Positions 9,000-18,605 of a DNA stretch of 64,000 nt are shown here, piece by piece (position 1 is the stretch's first letter; the number at the start of each line of letters is the position of its first letter). Under the pieces are notes generated by a model. The model ran no database searches, had not been told where the DNA came from, and worked only from the letters and a program-made list of their open reading frames with translations. The translations under genes were made by a program, and so were the position numbers. Origin of the DNA: Tritrichomonas musculus (Eukaryota; Parabasalia; Tritrichomonadida; Tritrichomonadidae); contig JAPFFF010000002.1 of the NCBI GenBank assembly GCA_039105265.1, positions 1,488,001 through 1,552,000 of the forward strand. Direction: 5' to 3'.

Positions 9000-9068
9000 A
9001 ATAAAGGTGACAAAAAATAGGTGACAATTCACCTCTTCACCCAAACCAAAAATAAGATGAAGATTTTT
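9000..9068. repeat. Right repeat, inverted copy of about 7770-7832
   Basis: This is the inverted counterpart of the block at 7770-7832. It holds AGGTGACA and GGTGACAATTCACC, followed by the complement of CTTCATCTTATTTTTGG. Its outer end runs into the last codons of the polymerase gene. Confidence 0.75.
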
Positions 9069-12000
9069 AGAATTTGATTCTTCGTTCAAACACAGGAAGA
9101 TTTACTTGTTGATAAGAACTACTCTTTCTGAAGCAATTAGCACCATCAAGGAGGTTAAATGTAATTTCCTCTCCATCATAAAGTTTCTCATATAGTTGCT
9201 CAATTGTTATACCCATTCTTTTTGCTTTGTTCAGGATAACTTGTTTTGGTATTCCTTTTAATCTAATGTGATAGCCTTCATTACCTTTTTCATCAACTAG
9301 GATATCTAAGTAACTTTTCTTTCCTAATGCTATTAATTTCCTTGAATGAACACTACCGACAGCACCATTAAACGAATCAAAGTCACAATGAAACTGTGTC
9401 ATCTTCTTACCAATCAACTCCTTCCCATATTTTTTCTTGAACACCTCAGCTATCCTTGGTACATCTATTTCTCTAACGTGTACGCTATCTGTATCTGTAT
9501 AGTAGATGTCTATTCCATTTTGCTCAGCTGTACTCATTACCCTATTCATTAAATGTTTGCTCCATGACAAGACACTAGCACCAAAATGAGGTAAATTAAA
9601 ATGACTGTTTATTGGTTTAACCTTCTTAACATATACATTATCAATTGACTTGTTCTCTATCACCTCTGTTATGTAATTATAGTTCTTCCATATATATTTA
9701 ATGGCTTTATCTTTTGGTATGCATTTAGTTTCAGTTGTTGTTGCCTTTAGGATAGATTTTCCGTAAATAGAATTAAGAAGTAGTTTAATGGTTTGTTGCA
9801 ATGGATTGTTAGCATCTTGGTATCTCCTTCTTAGATTGAACAATTTCTCTATAAATACATTAATCTTGTTGTTGAATCCTTTGTCAAAGTAATATCCTCT
9901 AATAAACTCATAATCGAAATCATAAAACTCCATCAAGTCCATAAAAGCTCTCTTGTCTATGTAATAATTGTTGATGGGGTTGTTGTTAAATATTTTTGAC
10001 CCTTGATCATTCCTACTAAATATTTGACCAAATTTATATGGTTTGTCAGCCTTGCACTTGATCTTCTTGATATTGATTTCAATGAAGAACTGATCAAAAT
10101 CTAATAATTCTTTCGTAAACATATCCGATGGGCCCGCACGATTAGTACCTGAGGCCTCCAGGCGAATTACTTCTGGCACTCCTTTAGGTACACCAGACAT
10201 AATACTCATTGCACTAGGATATAAACTGACTGCATCAAAATCTTGTATCCTTTCCTCTATATATTGCTTTTCATTATTAGCTGTCATTGTTCTACCTCCA
10301 CTAACGCATCTCTGAATGAAGTTTTGTGGTTTACCACTAAGTTGATAACACCCATCAAAGCAACCAAATTTATATGCATAATAGTAGCCAATAGAGCTAA
10401 TGGATATAAAGTTATGGACATCAAGCATCTTTGTCTTCGTCTGCTTAAATACTTCTACCAGATCTCTATTAAATTTCTCTACTCCCTTCATCAATACTAT
10501 GCAATCCAGTTTGCAATAATAGATAGCATACTTCATAATATCAATAGCTCCTCCAACATATGCACCACAAGCTTTTGCATTATCTATTAATTGCTTCCAG
10601 TCTTGTTTTATCTGTGTCAATGGTTTCTTGTCTTGGTTCTCCATGTAATACTGTAGTTGAAATTCAAGCGCAGAGACAGTTTTCCTATTTATGTTCCTTT
10701 CAGTATATATTTTATAGGCCATTACCTCTTTATGAACTGGTAACTGAAACATCTTACCAAATGAAGCTAATGCAGCAGGGATGATAGAGTAGCTATTGCG
10801 GAAAGTTAATCTCTTGTTAGGTTTATACTTTGTCATGACTATTTGCAGAATCGTTCCACTTCTCTCTGTTATTTGTACATCCCATCCAGGAGTATTTATA
10901 AAGAAACAAGCATCATATTTAAGGTTATGGAAGTAAATGAGAGAATTGTTCTCCAATGACTTTAGTAATCTGTCAGCGATATTCTCCCCATCAAATATCA
11001 TTTTATGAATTAACTCTTTGGTCCTGTACACAGTAATATTTAGATAAGGCATATGGGGTGATACAGTGGTATTAGTTTCAAAATCAGAATAATAAATCCT
11101 ACTCCACTCTCTCTCCTTTTTCGTCTCTGATGAATCTATTAGTTTACAGCACAATTCAGGATCATATTCAAGGTCCGTATAATCCGCTAAGTGAGAGTTG
11201 TATTCATTCGTTGCTAAGATATTCATTTCACAGTTCTTTATCTCCCTGAACTTTCCTTCTTTAAATAGCTTGCGAAATATTGCCATAGGTTTAACACCAT
11301 TTAGGGGTTTATATATCATGTAATGGTTCTTGTACAGTAATAAGTCAACAATTCGGTCAAACTCTTTGGCCCATGGTCTCTTTCTTGTATCTATTTTTAT
11401 TTGTAGTTGGCTTCTTTCATCATATTTCTCATCAATCCTTCTTACAACAAAATGGCATTTAAACTGCTTGGCTATATCGTATATCAAGTTATTGGGGATT
11501 AACCTAGTCTTGACCATAAAGCGTAAATAATTAATTTCCTCATCAGTGAATACTCCAGACTGAATGCAAGCATATACCAAACAATTGTCTTTATAGTTCT
11601 TCTTATCAACTGTCTTGAATATTTGGTACTGTGATAAGTCTAAATCAGAAAGATTAATATAAGGGAAGAATCCACCTTCTGGATTATCGCGATAATCTTC
11701 GTCGACTTCAACTTCTTCTTCATACAACTTACCTTTATTATCTTCTTTATTAATAGTGAATGATGTTTGCTTGCCTCTCTTTCTATTTTTAATGAAGAGC
11801 AACTGGTATTTTGCAGGGATGAATACATTGCCAACCCAAGGATTATTGTCTGAACAGTCATCATTCAAGTCTATTGTCCCTGATATATGTCCTATTGTTG
11901 AATCTAATCTTCGTGCCTTGGAAAGTGTAAACCATTTGTATTCCTCACCACCTAATGATTCGCTTTTTACTACTATATTCTTCTTATTCTCTTTGTGTAA

Positions 12001-12219
12001 TTGTCTTAATGTTTCAGTGAAAGCAAGTCTCTTATCTTCATCATCACCTATATCTATGTCAAATGATATTTCTTTATTAGCCTTGGTCATGAATTCTTTC
12101 AAATATTTCTTGAACTTTCGTTTGTCTCTTACGTCTTTCACCCTTTGCTTATACTCTTTTCTTGCTTCCGTTCTTGCAGTCGAATAGAGGTCAACTGATA
12201 TATCAAAGAGGTATGTCAT
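9067..12219 (-). CDS. polB: Protein-primed DNA polymerase B with N-terminal OTU-like domain
   Basis: This 1050-residue protein replicates the element. Exonuclease motifs: DFE (D379, E381), HNLKYD (431-436), YCKLD (568-572). Polymerase motifs: DAVSLYPS (662-669), LLLNSIYGK (813-821), YTDTDS (907-912), then RLKG near 980. Between exo III and motif A the protein-primed insertion is expected. Residues about 185-305 look like an OTU-type cysteine peptidase: DNCLVYA with Cys213 and NHY with His299. A related region stands alone at 49550-51043. The ATG is preceded by an ACTTAA leader with a T7 tract further up. All key residues are present, so it looks intact. Confidence 0.96.
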   Translation of the reverse strand: MTYLFDISVDLYSTARTEARKEYKQRVKDVRDKRKFKKYLKEFMTKANKEISFDIDIGDDEDKRLAFTETLRQLHKENKKNIVVKSESLGGEEYKWFTLSKARRLDSTIGHISGTIDLNDDCSDNNPWVGNVFIPAKYQLLFIKNRKRGKQTSFTINKEDNKGKLYEEEVEVDEDYRDNPEGGFFPYINLSDLDLSQYQIFKTVDKKNYKDNCLVYACIQSGVFTDEEINYLRFMVKTRLIPNNLIYDIAKQFKCHFVVRRIDEKYDERSQLQIKIDTRKRPWAKEFDRIVDLLLYKNHYMIYKPLNGVKPMAIFRKLFKEGKFREIKNCEMNILATNEYNSHLADYTDLEYDPELCCKLIDSSETKKEREWSRIYYSDFETNTTVSPHMPYLNITVYRTKELIHKMIFDGENIADRLLKSLENNSLIYFHNLKYDACFFINTPGWDVQITERSGTILQIVMTKYKPNKRLTFRNSYSIIPAALASFGKMFQLPVHKEVMAYKIYTERNINRKTVSALEFQLQYYMENQDKKPLTQIKQDWKQLIDNAKACGAYVGGAIDIMKYAIYYCKLDCIVLMKGVEKFNRDLVEVFKQTKTKMLDVHNFISISSIGYYYAYKFGCFDGCYQLSGKPQNFIQRCVSGGRTMTANNEKQYIEERIQDFDAVSLYPSAMSIMSGVPKGVPEVIRLEASGTNRAGPSDMFTKELLDFDQFFIEINIKKIKCKADKPYKFGQIFSRNDQGSKIFNNNPINNYYIDKRAFMDLMEFYDFDYEFIRGYYFDKGFNNKINVFIEKLFNLRRRYQDANNPLQQTIKLLLNSIYGKSILKATTTETKCIPKDKAIKYIWKNYNYITEVIENKSIDNVYVKKVKPINSHFNLPHFGASVLSWSKHLMNRVMSTAEQNGIDIYYTDTDSVHVREIDVPRIAEVFKKKYGKELIGKKMTQFHCDFDSFNGAVGSVHSRKLIALGKKSYLDILVDEKGNEGYHIRLKGIPKQVILNKAKRMGITIEQLYEKLYDGEEITFNLLDGANCFRKSSSYQQVNLPVFERRIKF

Positions 12220-12274
12220 TTAAGTGTAAATAAGAAATAAAAAAATATCACGCTAAATATTTATTAACCCTAAA
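12220..12274. promoter_or_regulatory. Divergent promoter between polB and GIY-YIG gene
   Basis: Only 55 bases separate the two opposite start codons. Read towards polB the region contains a T7 tract and a TTATTTACACTTAA leader before ATG. Read towards the nuclease gene it ends TTAACCCTAAAATG. Both promoters must lie here or in the genes. Confidence 0.55.
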
Positions 12275-12598
12275 ATGGTAGAATACATATATTTGATTCG
12301 TGAAAGGGAATTTTCTTATTCTAATCAACCTGTATACAAAATTGGTAGAACAAATAAGATTGCAACAAGAATGGGACAATATCCAAAAGACAGCGAAGTA
12401 TATATAATTGAAGCAGTAAGTGATTCAGTAAAAGTGGAAAAAGAATTAATAACAATATTTGAAGAAAATTATAAGAGAGCAACAACAAGAGATGGAACAG
12501 CATTTATAGGTAATGAGTACTTTGTTGGGAATGTGAATGAAATGATATATATTATTAGGACTTATATCCAATATCATTGTCCCAGAGCTATCATTTAG
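12275..12598 (+). CDS. GIY-YIG-like nuclease (T5orf172/MUG113 type)
   Basis: This 107-residue protein begins with YIYLIRE and continues with VYKIGRT and an Arg (RMGQYP), the pattern of the T5orf172/MUG113 branch of GIY-YIG nucleases. An EYF segment near residue 88 may supply the metal-binding Glu. These single-domain nucleases occur in large DNA viruses and Mavericks, probably as homing or repair enzymes. It is complete for a one-domain protein and overlaps the 3' end of the opposite-strand gene by eight bases. Confidence 0.75.
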   Translation: MVEYIYLIREREFSYSNQPVYKIGRTNKIATRMGQYPKDSEVYIIEAVSDSVKVEKELITIFEENYKRATTRDGTAFIGNEYFVGNVNEMIYIIRTYIQYHCPRAII

Positions 12599-13322
12599 TA
12601 AGGATGTCATATATATCAGCCTCTTGGCTTGGTTTTATTTTTAAGGTAATGAAGAGAGGAGATTTTAATATTACTGGTTGAAACATGAAATCAACTAATC
12701 TCATTTCCAAATATTTTAATGAATCCGTATTAACTTTTATTTTTATTGGCTTAGTCATGTCATAGTTAACTATCATTGCCTCTTGATCCATTATCATTGT
12801 GTCAATGTTTGCAAGGATGCTTGGGGTATATTCTTGGTCTCCAATTGATGAATGAGTTGCTACCCCCTGTAATGAAACTAAATACAACTTATTGGCAAAA
12901 TCAAGTATAGGTAGATCAGGTACATTTTTTTCTTCATTAGCTTTTACATCAAATTCCTTGCAGTTGAACAAACCAGTAATCAATTTTGCTCTATGACTTC
13001 CTTCCTTGAATGTAATATTTTCAGTAGGTGTTAATGATATGGTTCTGTTATTGATATTCTTGAAGGTGATAGTAGTCTGACGAGAATTTAGAAATTTGAC
13101 TAGATATCCAAATGAATAGGTATACATCTCCTCAAAATCAATTCGTACCTCATCATTAGATGTTTCAAATATTAAATAATCTTCCGCAGTTGTCATTAAT
13201 ATGTTGGCTTTGGTATTAATAGATGAAACATAGTACTTCACGTATGGACATTTCCATGGGATATCAATATTAAGTCTTACCGTATTGTAATTACCTGGTT
13301 GACTCTGAACACTATACAACAT
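12591..13322 (-). CDS. Candidate penton/minor capsid protein
   Basis: This 243-residue protein is dominated by beta-prone stretches (TVRLNIDI, TTITFKNI, RTISLTP, LFITLKI) and lacks enzyme motifs. That would suit a single jelly-roll penton protein, which every Maverick should have next to its double jelly-roll capsid protein. The start region has loose similarity to the small protein at 23779-24171. The assignment is inference from composition and missing alternatives. Its ATG lies only 18 bases from the ATG of the divergent giant gene. Confidence 0.5.
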   Translation of the reverse strand: MLYSVQSQPGNYNTVRLNIDIPWKCPYVKYYVSSINTKANILMTTAEDYLIFETSNDEVRIDFEEMYTYSFGYLVKFLNSRQTTITFKNINNRTISLTPTENITFKEGSHRAKLITGLFNCKEFDVKANEEKNVPDLPILDFANKLYLVSLQGVATHSSIGDQEYTPSILANIDTMIMDQEAMIVNYDMTKPIKIKVNTDSLKYLEMRLVDFMFQPVILKSPLFITLKIKPSQEADIYDILTK

Positions 13323-13340
13323 AATTTAATTTCTGATAAA
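13323..13340. promoter_or_regulatory. 18-bp divergent intergenic region
   Basis: The two opposite ATGs are separated by only 18 bases, AATTTAATTTCTGATAAA. The promoters of both genes must extend into the opposite coding region, or the two transcripts overlap at their 5' ends. Confidence 0.5.
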
Positions 13341-16300
13341 ATGTCTTTGGCACTGTATTCTGCAAAGAGCAAGGAAGCATATAAACTCAAATCAAATGAT
13401 ATAGAAATCACTATTGATGAAGAAGATGGTAAACGACTAAACATCGAAAACACTATTGAACCTGATGAAATGGTGCAATTTAATTGTATCTACAACAAAG
13501 CTGAAATAGATGAAAAAATAGTTGGTGATTATTTCGAAAAAAATGGATTCGAAAACTTTGGTGCGCTTAATCTTATGGCAGGGAAAGGTATTTATACATG
13601 GAATACTGACGGTACACTGACACCAAAAATACAATATTGTGCAAGCTTCAATAAGCTCTATGAAAGACTACGAGATAGTGCTACTAATTTACATACCTTT
13701 CTAGCTAAAATGAAGGATGACGTAGATTCTGGTATTGCACCTGGTGCTACATTAAACTATTTTACAGGTGAGGTAAATGATAAAGAAATAATAACAGAAT
13801 CATATGATGTTAGTACACACAAGAAACTAATAGAAGCACTTACACAGAATCATCAAGGTATGCTAAATGTAATGAACTTAATGATTAAAAATATAGATGA
13901 TGTAAATAATGCAATTGCACCTAGTATCGATTGGTCTAAACTATCTGATTTAAAAATAATTGTTGAACATGTAGATAAAACTACTCAAGCCTTAACTTAT
14001 GAAACGGAGGACAAGAAACCAGAAAGTATGGACGCTATAATACAAGATATAAGTACAAGTAATGAAAATATATCTAAATGGATAGCAAATAATACTGTTA
14101 ATTTTACTGAGGTAGAACCTGTTAAATATGTTGATGAAAAGGTTAATGAAACTACTAATGAAACTACCTATGATGTCAATGAGACTAACATAACTAACAT
14201 GAAAGACTTTGTTAATAAAACAAATACAACAGCTGCTAATATTACTAAATGGATAGATGCGTTAAATGATCAAACTATATCTTATGAGACCCTCTTGAAC
14301 TTAACAGGTGGAAATACTTCTATGTGCTTAATTAATAAAACAACTGGTGAACCTGAAATACATGAGGTTAAAATAGAAATTGATGAAACAACTCCTACTC
14401 CTACTCCTGAACCTACGCCTACACCTACTCCAACTGAGCCACCAAAGGAGTTAGTTAACCAAGATGATATGGTTTATGAAATTCCCACTACTGATGAATT
14501 AAAGAAACTCGAAGAAAATAAGATTCCAAAAATTATAGAACCAGAAGAACTCACAATCAATGTATCTAAGTATTGGTTATATAGTAAAAAGACAATAGGA
14601 TGGATAAAAGACTTATTGTATAATATCATTTCAACTACCCTATCTCTTGCTAAACAGCCTATTAAATTAACTTATAAAACAATTGCTTTTGCGACAAAAG
14701 AATTTATGAAGATTATATATAACTTATTTTATTTTATCTGGTATGGTATTGATAGTATTGTGGATATTGCATATGAAGCTGTTAAAGATAATGAAAAAGT
14801 GGGGGTAATCTTTTATATTGGAGGAGAAGATGCAGATGCTGACTTTAAGGATGTAGATTTGCATCAGGTCATTGATGAGATAAAAGAATTGACACCAAGA
14901 CTTAATAACAAAATTGATGAATTAAAGAATGAAGGAATTCGAATGATTAAAATAGCATATAGCTCATTTACATTATTTTGGAGCAACTTATGGCACTTCA
15001 TAGTTGATTTTATCATGAACTACCCAAATTTAGTTAATAATATTATACAGATAGGCGGAAATTGGATAGATGCTCAATTTTGGCAATATATAGGAGGTTA
15101 TTCTGATTTAATTCTGTATGTTTATGTAATACTTGTATATGCAATCGCTGGGGGTTTAGGCGTTGGGGCATTTTGTTTATGTGTAATTCTAATAGCTGCC
15201 CTTTTCGAACCAATAGGAAGAGGTGCCCAATGGATTTTAAATAAGATTACACGACATCCTCCTGCTCCTCATGCTCGTACACTTGAAGTTGATGATAATG
15301 ACGTTGTTAATACTGATGATGAAAATAGCTTTGATATTGTTGACCCTGATGGAAATAAAATTGTAATTGAGATTGATGATGATATATTAGAAGTATTTCG
15401 AAATCAATATAACTCATTGGTCTCCAAATATCAAGCAATCTATGATGTTGTTCCCTCTACTCCATCAACTGACTCCAAGTATTTTACCTTGAAGGAATCA
15501 GATCAATTATATTTATATAGACCATCTCAGGTATATGAAGAATCCAATTATTATTGTATGAGATGGGATATTGACCCTGATTATGATTTATCATTGAATA
15601 TGGTATTTAGGTTCAAGGACTATTTATTTAGGCACACTTGGGAATTAATATGGGATGGAAAAAATTGGACAGGAAATAACTGTCAAAATGTGTTTACAGC
15701 AAAAATATCATACATGAATAATAATAGCGGAGCTCCAGCAATAATAATCAAAAAGAACGAACTAATTGGGAAATGGATAAAAGGAACAATAAAAGAAGAT
15801 TTAACAGATGATGATAATTATGCTCACATACTAAAAGACTATCTTACAAATTGGAGAGTTGTTAAGAAAGATGGAACCATATTAAACGTAGGAACAACTG
15901 CAGTTTTTGATCCTAGCAGTTCAGGTACTTTCACACAAGATGGAAATAAATATGAACAAGCTAGAATGTATGTTGATGCACCAAGCGGATTACAAGAAGA
16001 AGACGGATTATATGTTTATGCAGATTTAAATATTAATGGAAACATAACAGAATTAAAATGGGATTGTCATCCTGAACACTGTATTAATTCTGGAGTCATG
16101 CACACTTATGGATCAAATCCTTGTCTAGAATCATTTAATTATCATCGAGAAAAAAGGTATTCCATTAAAATCATTGAAGGATTTAATCATAAGAACATTC
16201 GAATATACATGGAAAAAGAATTATTTGAATTTGATGTAAAAGTTAATCCATTTAACATAATCTTACAAGAACAATTTTATGAAGTAGAACCAGATCCAAG

Positions 16301-18578
16301 AAACTGTTCAACTATATCAACAGATTTAAATATTTATTCATCAAAGATTATATGGGCTGATAATATCATGACGATGAGAAGAGACTTAAATGTTGTTGGT
16401 GGAATTACTGACATATTGCAATATGATTATGCTTTATTGAAACAGACAGTTGATAATCTAGCTGAGCAAATGAGAATTCAAGCCATGTATAATGAATATA
16501 CTGATAGTATTAAACAAGGTATATCAGTTGCAAATACGATTTTAAATATTCTAGCTTCAGTAGTATCGATTGCAGGGGTACTCTCAACATTAAATATGTC
16601 CAATAACTCAGTAAATATTAATACATATCAAACAACACCTTTCCCTGGGCCAGGAGGAAATGGTGGAGGAGGTGGAGGTGGAGGTGGTGGTTATCCTGGT
16701 GATGGAGGTAGTGGCTTTCAAGGTAAGTTTTTGGTGAATGTTGATTTGAAGGCTGATAAGATGACTATGGAAAGATTTTTGCCAACTACAACAACTGTTC
16801 AAATACCCGTGGCTGGAGCTATATCAACATTTTCAGCAACACAGGTTGTTCTATCTACAACACATGCATTAACTCAGTTAGGAAATGCTATTGCTACACT
16901 TGGTTCGAATGTCTTACACTTCTTTAGGAATAGACCAGATACAAATGGAACTGAAACATTAAATATTAATTCATCCTCGATTACAATAACTGATAATGAT
17001 ACTGATAATGCAACTAATACTATCACAACCACTGAACAATCATTAGTGAGAACTCATAGAGAAGTTCAGCCACAAGTTGTTACAGATGAAACAGATGAGA
17101 TTCGAACAGATATAACTGTACCACAGACTACAATGACAAATACAGCTTCAACTACGATTGCACTTAGGAATCAAGTTCCTGTTATTGATATTGCTGGAAC
17201 TCAGTATACCTTAGAAGACATAGCAGATTTGACAAGAGAAGAACGAAATGCATTAGTTGCTAATCATCCTGATATCTTACGTATCCAATATCATGGAAGA
17301 GAGTGGTTTAATGTATATGATTTGTTTTATAATGACCAACTCATTATCCATAATAATGTATTTCAACGAAGGACTCTAATAAGGCCAGCTGATATTGAGA
17401 TGACAGATAGAATACATAGAGCTACTGATAATAATTGGTCAATAGAATGGGAAGGAACAACATACACAGCGAGAGATATTGAACAATTATCGATGCAAGA
17501 TAGACTAAATTTACCATTTGTTCAAAATGGAGATATTGGTTTAGAACCTTACTTGAATGACCAAACAATGGAAGCATGGATAAATATTATTGACCATAGA
17601 GGAGAGACTATTGACCCAATTGTTGCTACTATTGATTATTCTGCTCCAACAACAGCAAATATTAGTGGAGGTCAAGTACGATTTGTTGGAATAAATTCAC
17701 AAATAGAAGTCAATGCAAATGGAGTTAGATATCAGCATTATGACCTTGTTGCCACAACAGATACTTGGACAGTACCAGGAACAACACCAGCAATAACAGC
17801 AAGAATGATAGAACAAATGAGTGATGAACAAAGAGGAGAACTAATGGATAATATTTATTCTCATGGTAATCTTTTAGCTTTTAATGACACATTAGATGAA
17901 ACAACTGGTGAAGAAATAACACAAGTACTATATAATGGAAATGTAGTTGCTACAATAGATAGAAGAAGACTACATGTAATTAATATTGTGAATGGAGTGA
18001 TAGAAATGTACCAACAAGATGGTGTTATAAGTGCAACTACCCAGGTTATTATGGGAGCAGTAGGTTATGTTGCTAGAAGGTTCTTACATGGTCAATGGCA
18101 GTTTGTTAGACATCATCCTGGTGATGCAGCAGCTATAGCAGGAGTAGCAGCAGAAGCATATGTAGCAAATAGAATAGGATTATTTAATATTCCAAGTTGG
18201 TTCCGTCGTAATGATAACCCAGAAACATTAGCAGAGGAAGATGTATTAGAAAAGATTCTTGCATGGGCATATCATGAAGAAACAGATGATGAACCTGAAC
18301 TTGAAATAACAATGAAGGATGCTGATAAGATGATGGTTTCATTTGATACATGTATTAATATTGCAAAGACATATCGCGATACTTTAAAGGGTACAATAGC
18401 ATTCATGTGCGAGAAAATAAAAGAACTCGATAATAAGCATCCATTAGAAGATATAGATATGACTGCTTATATTACTAAAGCAGAAGTGAAGGAAATGATA
18501 GACCAGAAGGATGCATATATTGATACTCTTGAGACAAGACTTGCTACATTAGAGAAGAAGTGCGCAAATATAGAGTAG
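13341..18578 (+). CDS. Giant fibre/spike-like membrane-associated protein
   Basis: The ATG at 13341 gives 1745 residues; the longer frame begins with a TTG and is not needed. Order: Thr/Asn-rich region with many N-x-S/T sites, a Pro-Thr linker (about 352-367), amphipathic helices (about 415-470), a strong membrane segment (about 592-620), and a beta-rich domain shared with the 18606-22265 and 58942-63987 proteins (LYRPS; ELIWDGKNWTGNN). The shared SSKI..ADNIMTMR.DLN segment follows (about 1000-1015), then a poly-Gly hinge (about 1106-1126), three related repeats (about 1283, 1368, 1478) and a C-terminal coiled coil. I infer a surface spike or fibre. The family is not otherwise known to me. 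Confidence 0.75.
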   Translation: MSLALYSAKSKEAYKLKSNDIEITIDEEDGKRLNIENTIEPDEMVQFNCIYNKAEIDEKIVGDYFEKNGFENFGALNLMAGKGIYTWNTDGTLTPKIQYCASFNKLYERLRDSATNLHTFLAKMKDDVDSGIAPGATLNYFTGEVNDKEIITESYDVSTHKKLIEALTQNHQGMLNVMNLMIKNIDDVNNAIAPSIDWSKLSDLKIIVEHVDKTTQALTYETEDKKPESMDAIIQDISTSNENISKWIANNTVNFTEVEPVKYVDEKVNETTNETTYDVNETNITNMKDFVNKTNTTAANITKWIDALNDQTISYETLLNLTGGNTSMCLINKTTGEPEIHEVKIEIDETTPTPTPEPTPTPTPTEPPKELVNQDDMVYEIPTTDELKKLEENKIPKIIEPEELTINVSKYWLYSKKTIGWIKDLLYNIISTTLSLAKQPIKLTYKTIAFATKEFMKIIYNLFYFIWYGIDSIVDIAYEAVKDNEKVGVIFYIGGEDADADFKDVDLHQVIDEIKELTPRLNNKIDELKNEGIRMIKIAYSSFTLFWSNLWHFIVDFIMNYPNLVNNIIQIGGNWIDAQFWQYIGGYSDLILYVYVILVYAIAGGLGVGAFCLCVILIAALFEPIGRGAQWILNKITRHPPAPHARTLEVDDNDVVNTDDENSFDIVDPDGNKIVIEIDDDILEVFRNQYNSLVSKYQAIYDVVPSTPSTDSKYFTLKESDQLYLYRPSQVYEESNYYCMRWDIDPDYDLSLNMVFRFKDYLFRHTWELIWDGKNWTGNNCQNVFTAKISYMNNNSGAPAIIIKKNELIGKWIKGTIKEDLTDDDNYAHILKDYLTNWRVVKKDGTILNVGTTAVFDPSSSGTFTQDGNKYEQARMYVDAPSGLQEEDGLYVYADLNINGNITELKWDCHPEHCINSGVMHTYGSNPCLESFNYHREKRYSIKIIEGFNHKNIRIYMEKELFEFDVKVNPFNIILQEQFYEVEPDPRNCSTISTDLNIYSSKIIWADNIMTMRRDLNVVGGITDILQYDYALLKQTVDNLAEQMRIQAMYNEYTDSIKQGISVANTILNILASVVSIAGVLSTLNMSNNSVNINTYQTTPFPGPGGNGGGGGGGGGGYPGDGGSGFQGKFLVNVDLKADKMTMERFLPTTTTVQIPVAGAISTFSATQVVLSTTHALTQLGNAIATLGSNVLHFFRNRPDTNGTETLNINSSSITITDNDTDNATNTITTTEQSLVRTHREVQPQVVTDETDEIRTDITVPQTTMTNTASTTIALRNQVPVIDIAGTQYTLEDIADLTREERNALVANHPDILRIQYHGREWFNVYDLFYNDQLIIHNNVFQRRTLIRPADIEMTDRIHRATDNNWSIEWEGTTYTARDIEQLSMQDRLNLPFVQNGDIGLEPYLNDQTMEAWINIIDHRGETIDPIVATIDYSAPTTANISGGQVRFVGINSQIEVNANGVRYQHYDLVATTDTWTVPGTTPAITARMIEQMSDEQRGELMDNIYSHGNLLAFNDTLDETTGEEITQVLYNGNVVATIDRRRLHVINIVNGVIEMYQQDGVISATTQVIMGAVGYVARRFLHGQWQFVRHHPGDAAAIAGVAAEAYVANRIGLFNIPSWFRRNDNPETLAEEDVLEKILAWAYHEETDDEPELEITMKDADKMMVSFDTCINIAKTYRDTLKGTIAFMCEKIKELDNKHPLEDIDMTAYITKAEVKEMIDQKDAYIDTLETRLATLEKKCANIE

Positions 18579-18605
18579 AATAGAGAATTATTTTTTTGGA
18601 CTTAA

